Assembly (NCBI RefSeq): GCF_020905295.1
Contig: NZ_JAJJMM010000001.1
Coordinates: forward strand, 1,178,001 to 1,242,000
Length of the DNA: 64,000 nucleotides
Direction: 5' to 3'
Origin: Flavobacterium piscisymbiosum
Lineage (GTDB): Bacteria > Bacteroidota > Bacteroidia > Flavobacteriales > Flavobacteriaceae
Part shown: positions 8,379 through 16,774 of the stretch, piece after piece
Layout of the letters: each line of letters starts with the position of its first letter
Position numbering within the stretch: the stretch's first letter is position 1
Position numbers and translations under genes: made by a program
Notes under the pieces: generated by a model
What the model was told of the DNA's origin: nothing
The model's database searches: none
Seen by the model: only the letters and a program-made list of their open reading frames with translations

Positions 8379-9527
8379 ATGCAATTTTCTCAAATTTTAG
8401 GTCAAGATTACATCAAAAGTCACTTGATAAAAAGTGCATCTTCCGGACGAATTCCGCATGCACAATTATTCATTGGGCCAGAAGGAAGTGGCACACTATC
8501 AACGGCCATCGCTTACGCGCAATATATTTTATGCAGTAATACAGGAAACGAAAACTCAAACGGAAATGATTCCTGCAATTTGAAGTTTCAAAACATTTCG
8601 CATCCCGATTTGCATTTTATTTACCCAACAGTTACCACCGAAGACGTCAAAACCAAACCAAAAAGTTTAGACTTTATTCAGGATTGGCGCACTTTTATTC
8701 AGGAAATGCCTTATGGAGGTTTATTTGACTGGTATAAAATTCTGGGCGTTCAAAACAAACAAGGAGAAATTCGTGTTGAAGATGCTACAGAAGTTTTAAA
8801 ATCACTTTCGTTAAAATCTTACGAAGGAGGTTATAAAATCATGATTATCTGGATGGCCGATAAAATGAACATCGCCGCATCAAATAAACTTTTAAAATTA
8901 TTAGAAGAGCCTTCGGATAAAACAATTTTTATTCTGATTTCTGAAAACGAAGAAGATATTATTCAAACCATACGTTCCCGTTGTCAGGTAATTCACTTTA
9001 ACGGATTACCCGAGAAAGTTATTGCCGAGGCTTTAATTTCAAAAGAAAATATCGACGAAAAAACAGCTTTCAAAATTGCACATCAGGCACAAGGAAATTT
9101 TAGCAAAGCCTTGCATCTTTTAAAAGAAGATGACTCAGAATATCCTTTTGAGCAATGGTTCGTCAATTGGGTTCGTGCCGCTTTTAGAGCCAAAGGAAAT
9201 GCAGCTGCGATTCAGGATTTAATATCCTGGAGCGAAGAAATTGCAGCTCTTGGACGTGAAAGCCAAAAAAAATTCATTCAGTTTTGTATCGAAATGTTTC
9301 GTCAGGCATTATTGCTTAATTATGAAGCTCCAACTTTAGTTTATATTGAACCAAAAGTTGAAAAATTTAAATTAGAAAATTTTGCTCCTTTCGTAAACGG
9401 AAATAACATTCATGAAATTTTCAAAGAACTTTCAGATGCCATGTATCATATTGAAAGAAACGGAAATGCAAAAATAATTTTAACTGATTTATCTATAAAA
9501 CTGACTCGTTTAATTCATAAAAAATAG
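8379..9527 (+). CDS. holB: DNA polymerase III clamp-loader delta-prime subunit
   Basis: 382 residues. The opening FSQILGQDYIKSHLIKSASS and SGRIPHAQLFIGPEGSGTLS are the delta-prime/RFC-type AAA start. The P-loop is altered (GPEGSGTLS in place of GxxGxGKT), as expected for a delta-prime subunit that does not hydrolyse ATP. The central part has KLLKLLEEPSDKTIFILISE and the sensor IRSRCQVIHF (SRC motif), both strongly conserved. The C-terminus is a collar-like helical domain. It loads the beta clamp with delta and tau subunits during replication. The DoxX-like gene starts 6 bp downstream, so the two are probably cotranscribed. Confidence 0.9.
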   Translation: MQFSQILGQDYIKSHLIKSASSGRIPHAQLFIGPEGSGTLSTAIAYAQYILCSNTGNENSNGNDSCNLKFQNISHPDLHFIYPTVTTEDVKTKPKSLDFIQDWRTFIQEMPYGGLFDWYKILGVQNKQGEIRVEDATEVLKSLSLKSYEGGYKIMIIWMADKMNIAASNKLLKLLEEPSDKTIFILISENEEDIIQTIRSRCQVIHFNGLPEKVIAEALISKENIDEKTAFKIAHQAQGNFSKALHLLKEDDSEYPFEQWFVNWVRAAFRAKGNAAAIQDLISWSEEIAALGRESQKKFIQFCIEMFRQALLLNYEAPTLVYIEPKVEKFKLENFAPFVNGNNIHEIFKELSDAMYHIERNGNAKIILTDLSIKLTRLIHKK

Positions 9528-9533
9528 TTTCAA

Positions 9534-9920
9534 ATGTATAACAATGTTGCCTCCATTTTACTATTAGCCTTTTTAGCCTTAACCTTCTTACAATCAGGAT
9601 ACGAAAAAATATTTTATTGGAAAGATAATGTCGATTGGCTTAAAGGGCATTTTGCCAAAACACCATTAAAAAACCAAGTACCACTTGCACTTTTGCATCT
9701 TTTAATTCTTGAATTAATTTCCGGAATTTTATGCGTAGTTGGCGCCATACAATTACTAACAAACAGTGGCCGCGAATTTGGTTTTTACGGAGCCATATTT
9801 TCTTGTATTTGTTTGTTAATGATGCTTTTTGGGCAAAGATTAGCCAAAGATTACGACGGTGCGAGAACCATTGTAATCTATTTTATTCCGGCAGTAATGG
9901 CTGTTTACTGGTTGAATTAA
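9534..9920 (+). CDS. DoxX-like inner-membrane protein
   Basis: 128 residues with four hydrophobic segments (about 5-22, 46-70, 78-100, 108-126). The pattern LTFLQSGYEKIFYWKDNVDW followed by a short loop and LELISGILCVVGAIQLL is typical of the DoxX family of small four-helix membrane proteins. Its function is unclear; family members have been tied to redox or quinone-related chemistry. It follows holB by 6 bp and precedes a dispersed repeat hairpin, so it is likely the last gene of this unit. Confidence 0.7.
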   Translation: MYNNVASILLLAFLALTFLQSGYEKIFYWKDNVDWLKGHFAKTPLKNQVPLALLHLLILELISGILCVVGAIQLLTNSGREFGFYGAIFSCICLLMMLFGQRLAKDYDGARTIVIYFIPAVMAVYWLN

Positions 9921-9946
9921 ACTGACCCAAATTATCTAAAAAAAAA

Positions 9947-9998
9947 GCCACAGATTTCGCAGATTCACACAGATTTTTTAATCTTTTTAATCTGTGGC
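9947..9998. repeat. Palindromic intergenic repeat (CACAGATT family)
   Basis: The arms GCCACAGATT (9947-9956) and AATCTGTGGC (9989-9998) are perfect inverted repeats around CAGATT-rich sequence. Such CACAGATT words are common in flavobacterial spacers. It lies downstream of the DoxX-like gene and could end transcription. It also supplies a spurious GTG start at 9994 for the next gene. Confidence 0.65.
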
Positions 9999-10023
9999 AA
10001 AAAATAAATTTTACATTAAAAAA

Positions 10024-10533
10024 ATGAATCCAAAACACCCTTCAGAATCTCTAACTGTATTAACCGATTTAGTTTTACCGAGCGAAACAAATCCTTTAAA
10101 TAACCTTTTTGGAGGTGAATTATTGGCACGTATGGATCGCGCAGCAAGTATTGCCGCCCGCAGACATTCACGCCGAATTGTAGTGACAGCATCTGTAAAT
10201 CACGTTGCTTTCAACAGAGCTATTCCGCTTGGAGCCGTAGTTACAATAGAAGCAAAGGTTTCCAGATCTTTTAAAAGTTCTATGGAAGTTTTTATCGATG
10301 TTTGGGTAGAAGACCGTGAATCAGGAAGCAGAACCAAAGCCAACGAAGCCATTTATACTTTTGTAGCTGTTGATGATAGCGGAAGACCAGTTGAAGTTCC
10401 GCCAATTGCACCTGAAACCGAACTTGAAATACAACGTTTTGATGCTGCTTTACGTCGTAAACAATTGAGTTTACTATTGGCAGGAAAAATAAAACCTTCT
10501 GAAGCAACAGAATTAAAGGCTTTATTTTTATAG
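10024..10533 (+). CDS. Acyl-CoA thioesterase, hotdog fold
   Basis: 169 residues from ATG 10024. An in-frame GTG at 9994 lies in the repeat hairpin and is unlikely to be used. The pattern NPLNNLFGGELLARMDRAAS (hotdog helix with the catalytic-site N and GG), RIVVTASVNHVAFNRAIPLG and VVTIEAKVSRSFKSSMEVFI is that of the ACOT/YciA family, which hydrolyses acyl-CoA to free acid and CoA in the cytosol. Length is usual for single-hotdog members. The C-terminal 30 residues are a helical tail that may help oligomerisation. It stands as its own unit between a repeat and recA. Confidence 0.85.
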   Translation: MNPKHPSESLTVLTDLVLPSETNPLNNLFGGELLARMDRAASIAARRHSRRIVVTASVNHVAFNRAIPLGAVVTIEAKVSRSFKSSMEVFIDVWVEDRESGSRTKANEAIYTFVAVDDSGRPVEVPPIAPETELEIQRFDAALRRKQLSLLLAGKIKPSEATELKALFL

Positions 10534-10702
10534 TGAAAATTGTGACAATTTGGAACAATTTGAGAGAATCAAACTTCAAAAAAAAGAACTAATTTTACAA
10601 AATACAAGCCTGATACAAATCTAAATCAGTAAGTTATCATTTCTGGTTTGTTTTTGAGAATGAATTATAAAAATTTACATGAAAGAAAAAGAAAAAAAAG
10701 AG

Positions 10703-11710
10703 ATGAGTTCAGAGAAAGAAGCCAAATTAAAAGCGCTACAACTTACGCTTGACAAACTAGATAAAACGTACGGAAAAGGAACCGTAATGAAAATGGGCGA
10801 TAAAGCCATTATAGAAGTTGAAACTATTTCTTCAGGTTCTCTTGGTGTTGATTTAGCTCTTGGAGTAAACGGTTATCCTAGAGGAAGAATTATAGAAATT
10901 TACGGTCCGGAATCTTCTGGAAAAACTACTTTAACATTACACGCAATTGCTGAAGCTCAAAAAGCGGGCGGAATTGCTGCTTTTATAGATGCTGAACATG
11001 CTTTTGATAGAAACTATGCTGAAAAATTAGGCGTTGATATCGAAAACTTAATCATTTCTCAACCAGATAACGGGGAGCAAGCATTAGAAATTGCTGAAAA
11101 CTTAATTCGTTCAGGAGCAATTGATATTGTGGTAATTGACTCTGTTGCTGCATTGACTCCAAAAAGTGAAATCGAAGGTGAAATGGGAGATTCTAAAATG
11201 GGTCTTCATGCACGTTTGATGTCTCAGGCTTTGAGAAAATTAACAGGAACAATTAGCAAAACAAATTGTACTGTTTTCTTCATCAACCAGTTGAGAGAGA
11301 AAATTGGAGTTATGTTTGGTAATCCTGAAACTACAACGGGTGGTAACGCATTGAAATTCTACGCTTCAGTACGTATCGATATTCGTCGTTCTTCTCAAAT
11401 AAAAGATGGTGAGAATGTTATTGGTAACAGAACCAAAGTTAAAATCGTGAAAAACAAAGTGGCTCCGCCTTTTAAAACTGCCGAATTCGACATTATGTAC
11501 GGAGAAGGAGTTTCTAAAACCGGAGAAATTCTTGATTTAGCGGTTGAATTTGAAATCGTTAAAAAAGCAGGATCTTGGTTTAGCTACGGAGATACAAAAT
11601 TAGGACAAGGTCGTGATGCTGTAAAAGCCTTAATAAAAGATAATCCTGAATTAGCAGATGAATTAGAAGCTAAAATCAAAGCACATATCAAAGAATTAGC
11701 AAGCGCTTAA
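10703..11710 (+). CDS. recA: Recombinase RecA
   Basis: 335 residues from ATG 10703. An in-frame ATG at 10679 would add MKEKEKKE; I prefer 10703 because [20 protein letters not shown] is the usual Bacteroidota RecA start and the extra codons are a purine-rich tract that could serve as leader. Walker [10 protein letters not shown], Walker [15 protein letters not shown], loop L1 [20 protein letters not shown] and loop L2 around [16 protein letters not shown] are all intact. RecA forms the ATP-dependent filament on single-stranded DNA for homologous recombination and triggers LexA or phage repressor cleavage. No LexA-box-like operator was recognised upstream. A strong terminator follows. Confidence 0.97.
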   Translation: MSSEKEAKLKALQLTLDKLDKTYGKGTVMKMGDKAIIEVETISSGSLGVDLALGVNGYPRGRIIEIYGPESSGKTTLTLHAIAEAQKAGGIAAFIDAEHAFDRNYAEKLGVDIENLIISQPDNGEQALEIAENLIRSGAIDIVVIDSVAALTPKSEIEGEMGDSKMGLHARLMSQALRKLTGTISKTNCTVFFINQLREKIGVMFGNPETTTGGNALKFYASVRIDIRRSSQIKDGENVIGNRTKVKIVKNKVAPPFKTAEFDIMYGEGVSKTGEILDLAVEFEIVKKAGSWFSYGDTKLGQGRDAVKALIKDNPELADELEAKIKAHIKELASA

Positions 11711-11746
11711 TTTCTTTAAAATACTTAGTATTTAATACTTTGCATC

Positions 11747-11781
11747 AACCGACAGGCTTTTAAAACCTGTCGGTTTTTTTT
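11747..11781 (+). terminator. recA terminator
   Basis: ACCGACAGG (11748-11756) pairs with CCTGTCGGT (11766-11774) around a short AT loop and is followed by eight T. It starts 37 bp after the recA stop. Confidence 0.85.
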
Positions 11782-11857
11782 ATTTCAAAAAAAAAAGTAA
11801 AAACCACGCAACCATTTTAAGATACCTTCATCTAATAACAAGATATAAGCTTTTAAT

Positions 11858-11957
11858 TGGTATTAGGCCATAATACCCAATTCGAACTTTTTTCAGAATA
11901 AATTTGGTTGTTTGCTCGATAAAAATCCGTTAGTTTTAAATACTAGCGGGTTTTTTA
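11858..11957 (+). other. Possible small structured transcript ending in a terminator
   Basis: After the recA terminator there is a hairpin GGTATTA/TAATACC (11858-11876) and then a second terminator, CCGTTAGT/ACTAGCGG (11927-11949) plus a T-run. No ORF lies between. A second terminator with no gene in front suggests either a short RNA or insurance termination. No clear promoter was found, so this is weak. Confidence 0.25.
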
Positions 11958-12084
11958 TTAAAAATTTATTTCAGATTCTTTTATTTCTCACGCAACCTTT
12001 TTCATTCTTTAATCTCTATGTAATTGTGACGTTAACTTGAGTTTAAAGCAAACTCTTTATTATCAATCCTTAATATTTTTAACC

Positions 12085-12189
12085 ATGAAAGAGAAAATAG
12101 AAGTGTTGTACAGTAAAAACCGTAGAAAAACCAAATTGAAATTTAAAAAAGTATTGCGTTTTATTTCTGAAAAAATAATTCATCGATAG
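12085..12189 (+). CDS. Possible 34-residue basic peptide
   Basis: ATG 12085 to TAG 12189 encodes a very basic 34-residue peptide (MKEKIEVLYSKN, then RRKTKLKFKKVLRF, ending IIHR). It is followed 37 bp later by a terminator-like hairpin (12226-12258) and preceded by another at 11924-11957, so it sits in a self-contained slot. Composition is consistent with a nucleic-acid-binding or ribosome-associated micro-protein but no family is recognised. No good TAnnTTTG box was seen upstream. It could be a chance ORF in AT-rich DNA. Confidence 0.4.
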   Translation: MKEKIEVLYSKNRRKTKLKFKKVLRFISEKIIHR

Positions 12190-12225
12190 TCTTTTTGATA
12201 TAAAATGGGGATTTTAATTCAAAAG

Positions 12226-12258
12226 AAAACCCGGCAACTTTTGGTTGTCGGGTTTTTA
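12226..12258. terminator. Bidirectional terminator hairpin
   Basis: AAACCCGGCAAC (12227-12238) and GTTGTCGGGTTT (12244-12255) pair with one G.T mismatch around a TTTTG loop, with T-rich sequence on both strands. It can serve the small ORF on the left and plsC from the right. Confidence 0.75.
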
Positions 12259-12264
12259 TTTAAA

Positions 12265-12341
12265 TCTTTTCTCTTTTCTCTTTTCTCTTTACTCTTTATT
12301 CTTTATTCTTTATTCTTTACTCTTTACTCTTTACTCTTTTC
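12265..12341. repeat. Heptanucleotide microsatellite, 11 units
   Basis: Eleven consecutive 7-bp units of the form TCTTT(T/A)(C/T) run from 12265 to 12341. The plsC stop codon (12324-12326) lies inside the array, so indels of one unit (7 bp, not a multiple of 3) would change the C-terminus of that protein. Confidence 0.85.
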
Positions 12342-13079
12342 TTTCTTAAACTGAAGTAAACCTTTGTAAATCATCTGTCTCACTTCATCACGAAGCGTTT
12401 TTCGGTTTTCGCTTGTCAATCCTTTTGTTTCTACGAAAGGTAAAATTTTCACTCGCATTTTGCCAGGGCTTCCGCTTAAAAAAGTATAAGAGAATCGTTC
12501 TTTATTATCAGCAAAAACAATAGGAACAATCGGAATTTGATGTTCTATTGCCAAACGAAAAGCGCCATCTTTAAACTCATCCAGCAAAATAGATTCATCA
12601 TCCGGAACTCCGCCTTCGGGGAAAATACAAATACTTAGACCTTGGCTTAATCTGTCCTGAGCTCTTTTGAAAACTTCATTTTTACTTTTCGATGAATTTC
12701 TATCGACCAAAATACAAGTTCTTTTATAGAAAAAACCAAACAACGGAATCTTCGAAAGTTCTTTTTTTCCAACAAATACAAAAGGATTTCGAATCACAGC
12801 CAGCGTAAGCATAATATCTGTCATTGAAGTATGATTTGCTACGATCATATAGCTGGTATTTTTAATAAGTTTCTGTTCGCGTTCTACTTTATAATAAAAA
12901 CCCATCCCAAAAAGGATAAATTTAGCCCAAATGCGGGCCATTCTAAAGAAATAGGGATATCCGCTTTCAGATATAATAGAAATAAGCAAAAACGGCAGCA
13001 TAATCAATATCGGAATGGCCATTAAAATATAAAACCAAATGCGCCACAAAACCCAAAAAACAATTTTAATTCCTTTCAT
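12324..13079 (-). CDS. plsC: 1-acyl-sn-glycerol-3-phosphate acyltransferase
   Basis: 251 residues. Two hydrophobic segments occupy the first 50 residues, then the PlsC motifs appear in order: NHTSMTD (the HxxxxD catalytic pair), KKELSKIPLFG, and IFPEGGVPDDE (the EGG phosphate-binding motif). It transfers an acyl chain to lysophosphatidic acid at the inner membrane, making phosphatidic acid. The last residues (FKKEKSKE) are written by the heptanucleotide repeat, which looks like a later addition to the gene's end. It is a single leftward gene with its own promoter, between the recA and trpS regions. Confidence 0.88.
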   Translation of the reverse strand: MKGIKIVFWVLWRIWFYILMAIPILIMLPFLLISIISESGYPYFFRMARIWAKFILFGMGFYYKVEREQKLIKNTSYMIVANHTSMTDIMLTLAVIRNPFVFVGKKELSKIPLFGFFYKRTCILVDRNSSKSKNEVFKRAQDRLSQGLSICIFPEGGVPDDESILLDEFKDGAFRLAIEHQIPIVPIVFADNKERFSYTFLSGSPGKMRVKILPFVETKGLTSENRKTLRDEVRQMIYKGLLQFKKEKSKE

Positions 13080-13084
13080 AGTTT

Positions 13085-13116
13085 CAAATGTAATAAAACA
13101 GAAATGAATTTTGCAA
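13085..13116 (-). promoter_or_regulatory. Promoter of plsC
   Basis: On the minus strand TTG (13116-13114), 21 bp, TACATTTG (13092-13085) fit the Bacteroidetes promoter, ending 5 bp before the ATG at 13079. Confidence 0.5.
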
Positions 13117-13149
13117 AAAGAATTTCTGGCGTTGATAATTTCCTAATGT

Positions 13150-13224
13150 TTTTTTACCGCAAAGGGTACAAAGTTATTTCGCAAAGTTCTCAAAGTAAGA
13201 TTTATTGAAGTTTTTTAAGTTCTC
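13150..13224 (-). repeat. Left inverted copy of a 75-bp CTTTGCG-type dispersed repeat
   Basis: Read on the minus strand, this 75-bp stretch aligns along its whole length with 13766-13840 on the plus strand. The shared core is GAACTTTGCGAAA, then AACTTTG and TGCGGTAAAAA. Together they flank the GxxExxY gene as inverted repeats. Confidence 0.75.
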
Positions 13225-13376
13225 AAAGCTTTGTCTTTAAGTATCCATTTTTATAAAAAATTAAAACTCAAAAGTCTAAAAAATTTATATAATTGGTGAA
13301 AAAATTTTGTGCTATTTTCGGCCAAAGTTTGTATTAAAAAGAAGAAAATAATTATTAAATTTATCGTTTTTTAATT

Positions 13377-13754
13377 ATGACAGAAAATGAAATATCGAGC
13401 ATAATAATTGGACTTGCAATAGAAATTCATAAAAAACTTGGGCCAGGTTTACTAGAAAATGCTTATCAGGAATGCCTTCATTATAAGATTAAACAACGTG
13501 GACTTCTTGTAGAAAAAGAAAAAGCAATGCCATTAATTTTTGAAGAAGTAAAACTAGACTGCGGTTATCGTATTGATCTACTTGTTGAAAATAAATTGAT
13601 AATCGAAATTAAAAGCGTAGAATTACTCACCGTAAATCACTTAGCACAAACTCTAACCTACTTAAAACTTGGAAATTATAAACTAGGTTTACTTATAAAC
13701 TTTAACGAAACTCTACTAAAAAACGGAATTAGAAGAGTGGTCAATAATCTATAA
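13377..13754 (+). CDS. GxxExxY family protein with PD-(D/E)XK nuclease motif
   Basis: 125 residues, the full length for the family. The naming motif is visible as G24-LL-E27-NA-Y30 in KKLGPGLLENAYQECL. A PD-(D/E)XK-like core follows: D67 in CGYRIDLL and E77-I-K79 in KLIIEIKS. The end (LGLLINFNETLLKNGIRRVV) is also characteristic. No biochemical role is established for the family as far as I know; the fold suggests nucleic-acid cleavage. It is framed by 75-bp inverted repeats (13150-13224 and 13766-13840), the latter only 11 bp past the stop. That arrangement recalls mobile or REP-linked nuclease genes and is discussed in the findings. Confidence 0.88.
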   Translation: MTENEISSIIIGLAIEIHKKLGPGLLENAYQECLHYKIKQRGLLVEKEKAMPLIFEEVKLDCGYRIDLLVENKLIIEIKSVELLTVNHLAQTLTYLKLGNYKLGLLINFNETLLKNGIRRVVNNL

Positions 13755-13765
13755 AATAAAGCTCC

Positions 13766-13840
13766 GGGAACTTTAAAAAACTTACTAGAAAAACTTAGTG
13801 AACTTTGCGAAAAAACTTTGCGTTCTCTGCGGTAAAAATT
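13766..13840 (+). repeat. Right inverted copy of the 75-bp dispersed repeat
   Basis: Matches the reverse complement of 13150-13224 over about 75 bp with scattered mismatches. It begins 11 bp after the stop of the GxxExxY gene. Related cores recur at 13911-13947 and 52661-52706. Confidence 0.75.
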
Positions 13841-13910
13841 AAATGCTCTACCAAAAAACAGCAAAAGACTTTCTGTATTATGTAGTTAAAATATTTACAG
13901 CTAAAAAAAT

Positions 13911-13947
13911 TGCACACTTTGCAGTAAAAAAACGAACTTTGCGTTTA
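13911..13947 (+). repeat. Partial CTTTGCG-type repeat
   Basis: A degenerate copy (CACACTTTGCAGTAAAAAAA then GAACTTTGCGTTTAG) lies just upstream of trpS and shares the core of the flanking 75-bp repeats. It occupies the place where a trpS promoter is expected. Confidence 0.45.
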
Positions 13948-13966
13948 GTAATAAGAAAAAACTAGA

Positions 13967-14941
13967 ATGGCAAAAATACTTACTGGTGTTCAGAGTACTG
14001 GAACGCCACACTTAGGCAATTTATTGGGAGCAATTATTCCAGCAATCGAATTATCAAACGATCCTGCAAACGAATCTTTTTTGTTTATCGCTGATTTACA
14101 TTCGATTACACAAATCAAAGATGGCAAAACTTTGCGAGAAAACACTTTTAGTGTAGCTGCGGCATGGCTTGCTTTTGGATTAGATATTGATCGTGTTACA
14201 TTTTACAGACAATCTGATGTAACCCAAACCACTGAATTAACCTGGTATCTAAGTTGCTTTTTCCCATTTCAAAGACTGACTTTAGCGCATTCTTTCAAAG
14301 ACAAAGCAGATCGTTTAGACGATGTAAACGCTGGTTTGTTCTCTTATCCAATGTTGATGGCAGCTGATATTTTGCTTTATGATGCCGAATTTGTACCGGT
14401 TGGAAAAGACCAGCTGCAACACTTAGAAATCACTCGTGACGTTGCTTCCCGTTTTAATCACCAAATGGGCGAAACTTTTGTAATTCCGGAAGCTAAAATT
14501 CAGGAAGACAGCAAATTGATTCCGGGAACAAACGGCGGAAAAATGAGTAAATCTGCTAATAATATTATCAATATTTTCCTTGACGATAAAACATTGCGCA
14601 AGCAGGTTATGAGCATAGAAACAGATAGTACTCCGCTCGAAGATCCTAAAAATCCTGATACTTGTAATGCATTTGCAATTTATTCATTACTAGCAACTGA
14701 AGCTCAAATTGCCGAAATGAGAGCGAATTATTTAGGCGGAAATTACGGTTACGGTCACGCCAAACAAGCTTTGTTTGAATTGATTACAGAAAAATTTAAA
14801 ACCGAAAGAGAAAAATACAATTACTATATCAACAACCTTGACGAAGTTGATGCTTTACTGAAAAAAGGTGCTACGAAAGCTTCAATTATTGCTGATGGAG
14901 TTTTAGCAAAAGTGCGCGAAGTACTTGGTTTTAGTAAATAA
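13967..14941 (+). CDS. trpS: Tryptophanyl-tRNA synthetase
   Basis: 324 residues, normal for bacterial TrpRS. It starts AKILTGVQSTGTPHLGNLLG, where TPHLGN is the HIGH-type ATP-binding signature, and carries GGKMSKSANN (KMSKS loop) at about residue 193. FVPVGKDQLQHLEITRDVA is the conserved tryptophan-pocket and dimer segment. It charges tRNA-Trp with tryptophan in the cytosol. It is a single-gene unit with a terminator directly after the stop. Confidence 0.95.
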   Translation: MAKILTGVQSTGTPHLGNLLGAIIPAIELSNDPANESFLFIADLHSITQIKDGKTLRENTFSVAAAWLAFGLDIDRVTFYRQSDVTQTTELTWYLSCFFPFQRLTLAHSFKDKADRLDDVNAGLFSYPMLMAADILLYDAEFVPVGKDQLQHLEITRDVASRFNHQMGETFVIPEAKIQEDSKLIPGTNGGKMSKSANNIINIFLDDKTLRKQVMSIETDSTPLEDPKNPDTCNAFAIYSLLATEAQIAEMRANYLGGNYGYGHAKQALFELITEKFKTEREKYNYYINNLDEVDALLKKGATKASIIADGVLAKVREVLGFSK

Positions 14942-14949
14942 AATATTCG

Positions 14950-14982
14950 AACCCGATAGATTTAAAACTGTCGGGTTTTTTA
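14950..14982 (+). terminator. trpS terminator
   Basis: AACCCGATAG (14950-14959) pairs with CTGTCGGGTT (14968-14977), followed by a T-run, 8 bp after the stop. Confidence 0.8.
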
Positions 14983-15045
14983 TTTTAAAAACTCCTTTTC
15001 ATACCTTAGTATCAATTAAAATTATCGAAATCAATAAGTAGAATA

Positions 15046-15300
15046 TTGAGAAAATTATTTACAAAATATATGTTTCTTTTGCTAATATTCCTCTTTGCAT
15101 TGGGGTTTTTATTAGCTTATTTGTTTTCAGATGAACAATTTTACACAATAAACAAAACTGTTGGCTGGGCTTATAACTTTTCGAAAGAAATTTTATTAAC
15201 TGGGTTTATAACATGCTCCCAAATCTTCTTCATTATTGGATATTTTATAATTTATCTCCTAAAACGAATGACCAATTATTATATTTCTAGCTCACTTTGA
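15046..15300 (+). CDS. Small two-helix membrane protein, unknown
   Basis: 84 residues from TTG 15046 (or 76 from ATG 15070). There are two hydrophobic helices (MFLLLIFLFALGFLLAYLF and LLTGFITCSQIFFIIGYFII) joined by a polar loop (SDEQFYTINKTVGWAYNFSK). No family is recognised. It sits between the trpS terminator and dprA (convergent) with about 130 bp of AT-rich spacer after it. The composition is coherent for a real membrane protein, but the start is uncertain and the gene might be a remnant. Confidence 0.45.
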   Translation: MRKLFTKYMFLLLIFLFALGFLLAYLFSDEQFYTINKTVGWAYNFSKEILLTGFITCSQIFFIIGYFIIYLLKRMTNYYISSSL

Positions 15301-15436
15301 AATTATTTTATTGACACTCTACTCCATAACTTTTCAAAATTTTACAATTACAGCGGTTTTTTGTGTGCTTTCTTTAATACTTTTTTTTGCCAATATTATC
15401 AAGTCACATAAATAAAAAATATGGTTATTTGTAACC

Positions 15437-16537
15437 TCAAATCGCCTCAAACAATTTCCCGGGCAAAGGTCGAATTACGCCTTTAAGTTCCATATTCAGC
15501 AAAACTCCAGAAATTTTATAGATAGGAAAATCACATTGTAAGGCAATCATATCCAGTAATTCTTTACCGTTTTTAAGTAAAAAATCATAAACTTTTTGTT
15601 CATCCGGTTCGAGTTCAACAAACAATTGTTTCTGGACCGTTTTTCCTTTATTTTCAATATTCCAGTTCAAAATATAAACTAAATCAGCAGCGCTCGTTAA
15701 AACGTTTGCTTTTTGAGTTTTAATAAGATCGTTGCAACCCTGACTGTATTTGTCTGTAACGCGTCCGGGAACGGCAAAAACATCACGATTATAATCATTG
15801 GCAAGATTTGCAGTAATAAGTGAACCTCCCCTGTCTGCAGATTCTATAACAATTGTCGCTTCGGTCATACCGGCAACAATGCGATTTCTGCGTACAAAAT
15901 TCTCCTTATCAGGATTTGCTGTACTCCAAAACTCCGTAATAAATCCGCCATTTTGTTCCATTGCAGCAACGTATTTCTTGTGCGTTTTAGGATAAATCTG
16001 GTTTAAACCATGTGCCAAAACTCCAATAGTTTGCAAGTTATAATCCATTGCCAATTGGTGCGCCACAATATCAACGCCATACGCAAAGCCACTTACTATT
16101 ACAGGATCAAGCGGCGCCAAGTCTTCGATTAACTTCTTGCAAAATTCGGTTCCGTACGAAGTTATCTGCCGTGTTCCCACAATACTTATTATTTTCTTGT
16201 TCTTTAAATTAATATTTCCTGCAGAAAAAATTAAAACCGGAGAATCGAAACAATGTTTCAAACGGTCCGAATAATTTTCATCCTGAAAAAATGAGACATT
16301 GATATTGTTTGTATTAATAAATTCAAGTTCTTTATTTGCTTTTTCGAAAACAGATTTATCTTTTAAATTATTCAATAAAACAGATCCAACTCCATCAATA
16401 CCAGCAATTTGATTTAATTTAGATTTAAAAACTGATTCCGCATTTCCGCAATGTGTTAAGAGTTTTTTAGCCATAATATCTCCAACTCCATCCACTTTTA
16501 ATAAGGCTAATAAATAAAATAATTCCTGATCTGACAT
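15437..16537 (-). CDS. dprA: DNA-processing protein DprA
   Basis: 366 residues. An N-terminal helix-hairpin-helix region (LLALLKVDGVGDIMAKKLL, IAGIDGVGSVLL) is followed by the Rossmann-like DprA core: KKIISIVGTRQITSYGTEFC, IVSGFAYGVDIVAHQLA, GVLAHGLNQIYPKTH, VRRNRIVAGMTEATIVIESA, GGSLITANLANDYNRDVFAVPG. The C-terminal 60 residues are the winged-helix DprA_WH domain. DprA loads RecA on incoming single-stranded DNA during natural transformation, and it is nearly universal even in strains not known to be competent. It is convergent with the small membrane protein and divergent from the HU/SPOR gene. Confidence 0.93.
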   Translation of the reverse strand: MSDQELFYLLALLKVDGVGDIMAKKLLTHCGNAESVFKSKLNQIAGIDGVGSVLLNNLKDKSVFEKANKELEFINTNNINVSFFQDENYSDRLKHCFDSPVLIFSAGNINLKNKKIISIVGTRQITSYGTEFCKKLIEDLAPLDPVIVSGFAYGVDIVAHQLAMDYNLQTIGVLAHGLNQIYPKTHKKYVAAMEQNGGFITEFWSTANPDKENFVRRNRIVAGMTEATIVIESADRGGSLITANLANDYNRDVFAVPGRVTDKYSQGCNDLIKTQKANVLTSAADLVYILNWNIENKGKTVQKQLFVELEPDEQKVYDFLLKNGKELLDMIALQCDFPIYKISGVLLNMELKGVIRPLPGKLFEAI

Positions 16538-16740
16538 CTGCTAAAATATTATGTAAAATAGAATCTAAAATTCCAATAAATTAATACTGCAAATATGATT
16601 AAAATAAAGTAATTTCTTAATAAAAATAACATTTTACATCATGTTCAATTTTAAAAAACTAATAACATCAACATTAAAATACTGAAAATTAATTGTATAT
16701 AAAAATATCAGAATTGTTAATAAAAATTGTGAATAAAATT

Positions 16741-16769
16741 TTGATAACTATATTCGTTGCATAACTTTG
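16741..16769 (+). promoter_or_regulatory. Promoter of the HU/SPOR gene, decides its start
   Basis: TTG at 16741-16743, an 18-bp spacer and TAACTTTG at 16762-16769 fit the consensus well. The box overlaps an upstream in-frame TTG (16757), so translation must begin at ATG 16775, 5 bp past the box. Confidence 0.7.
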
Positions 16770-16774
16770 CTACT

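Noticed and set aside
9994..10023. GTG 9994 as thioesterase start
   Set aside because: It lies within the right arm of a palindromic repeat and adds ten residues not expected in the family.
16757..16774. Start of the HU/SPOR gene at the TTG 16757
   Set aside because: This codon overlaps the TAACTTTG promoter box; ATG 16775 gives the normal family start.
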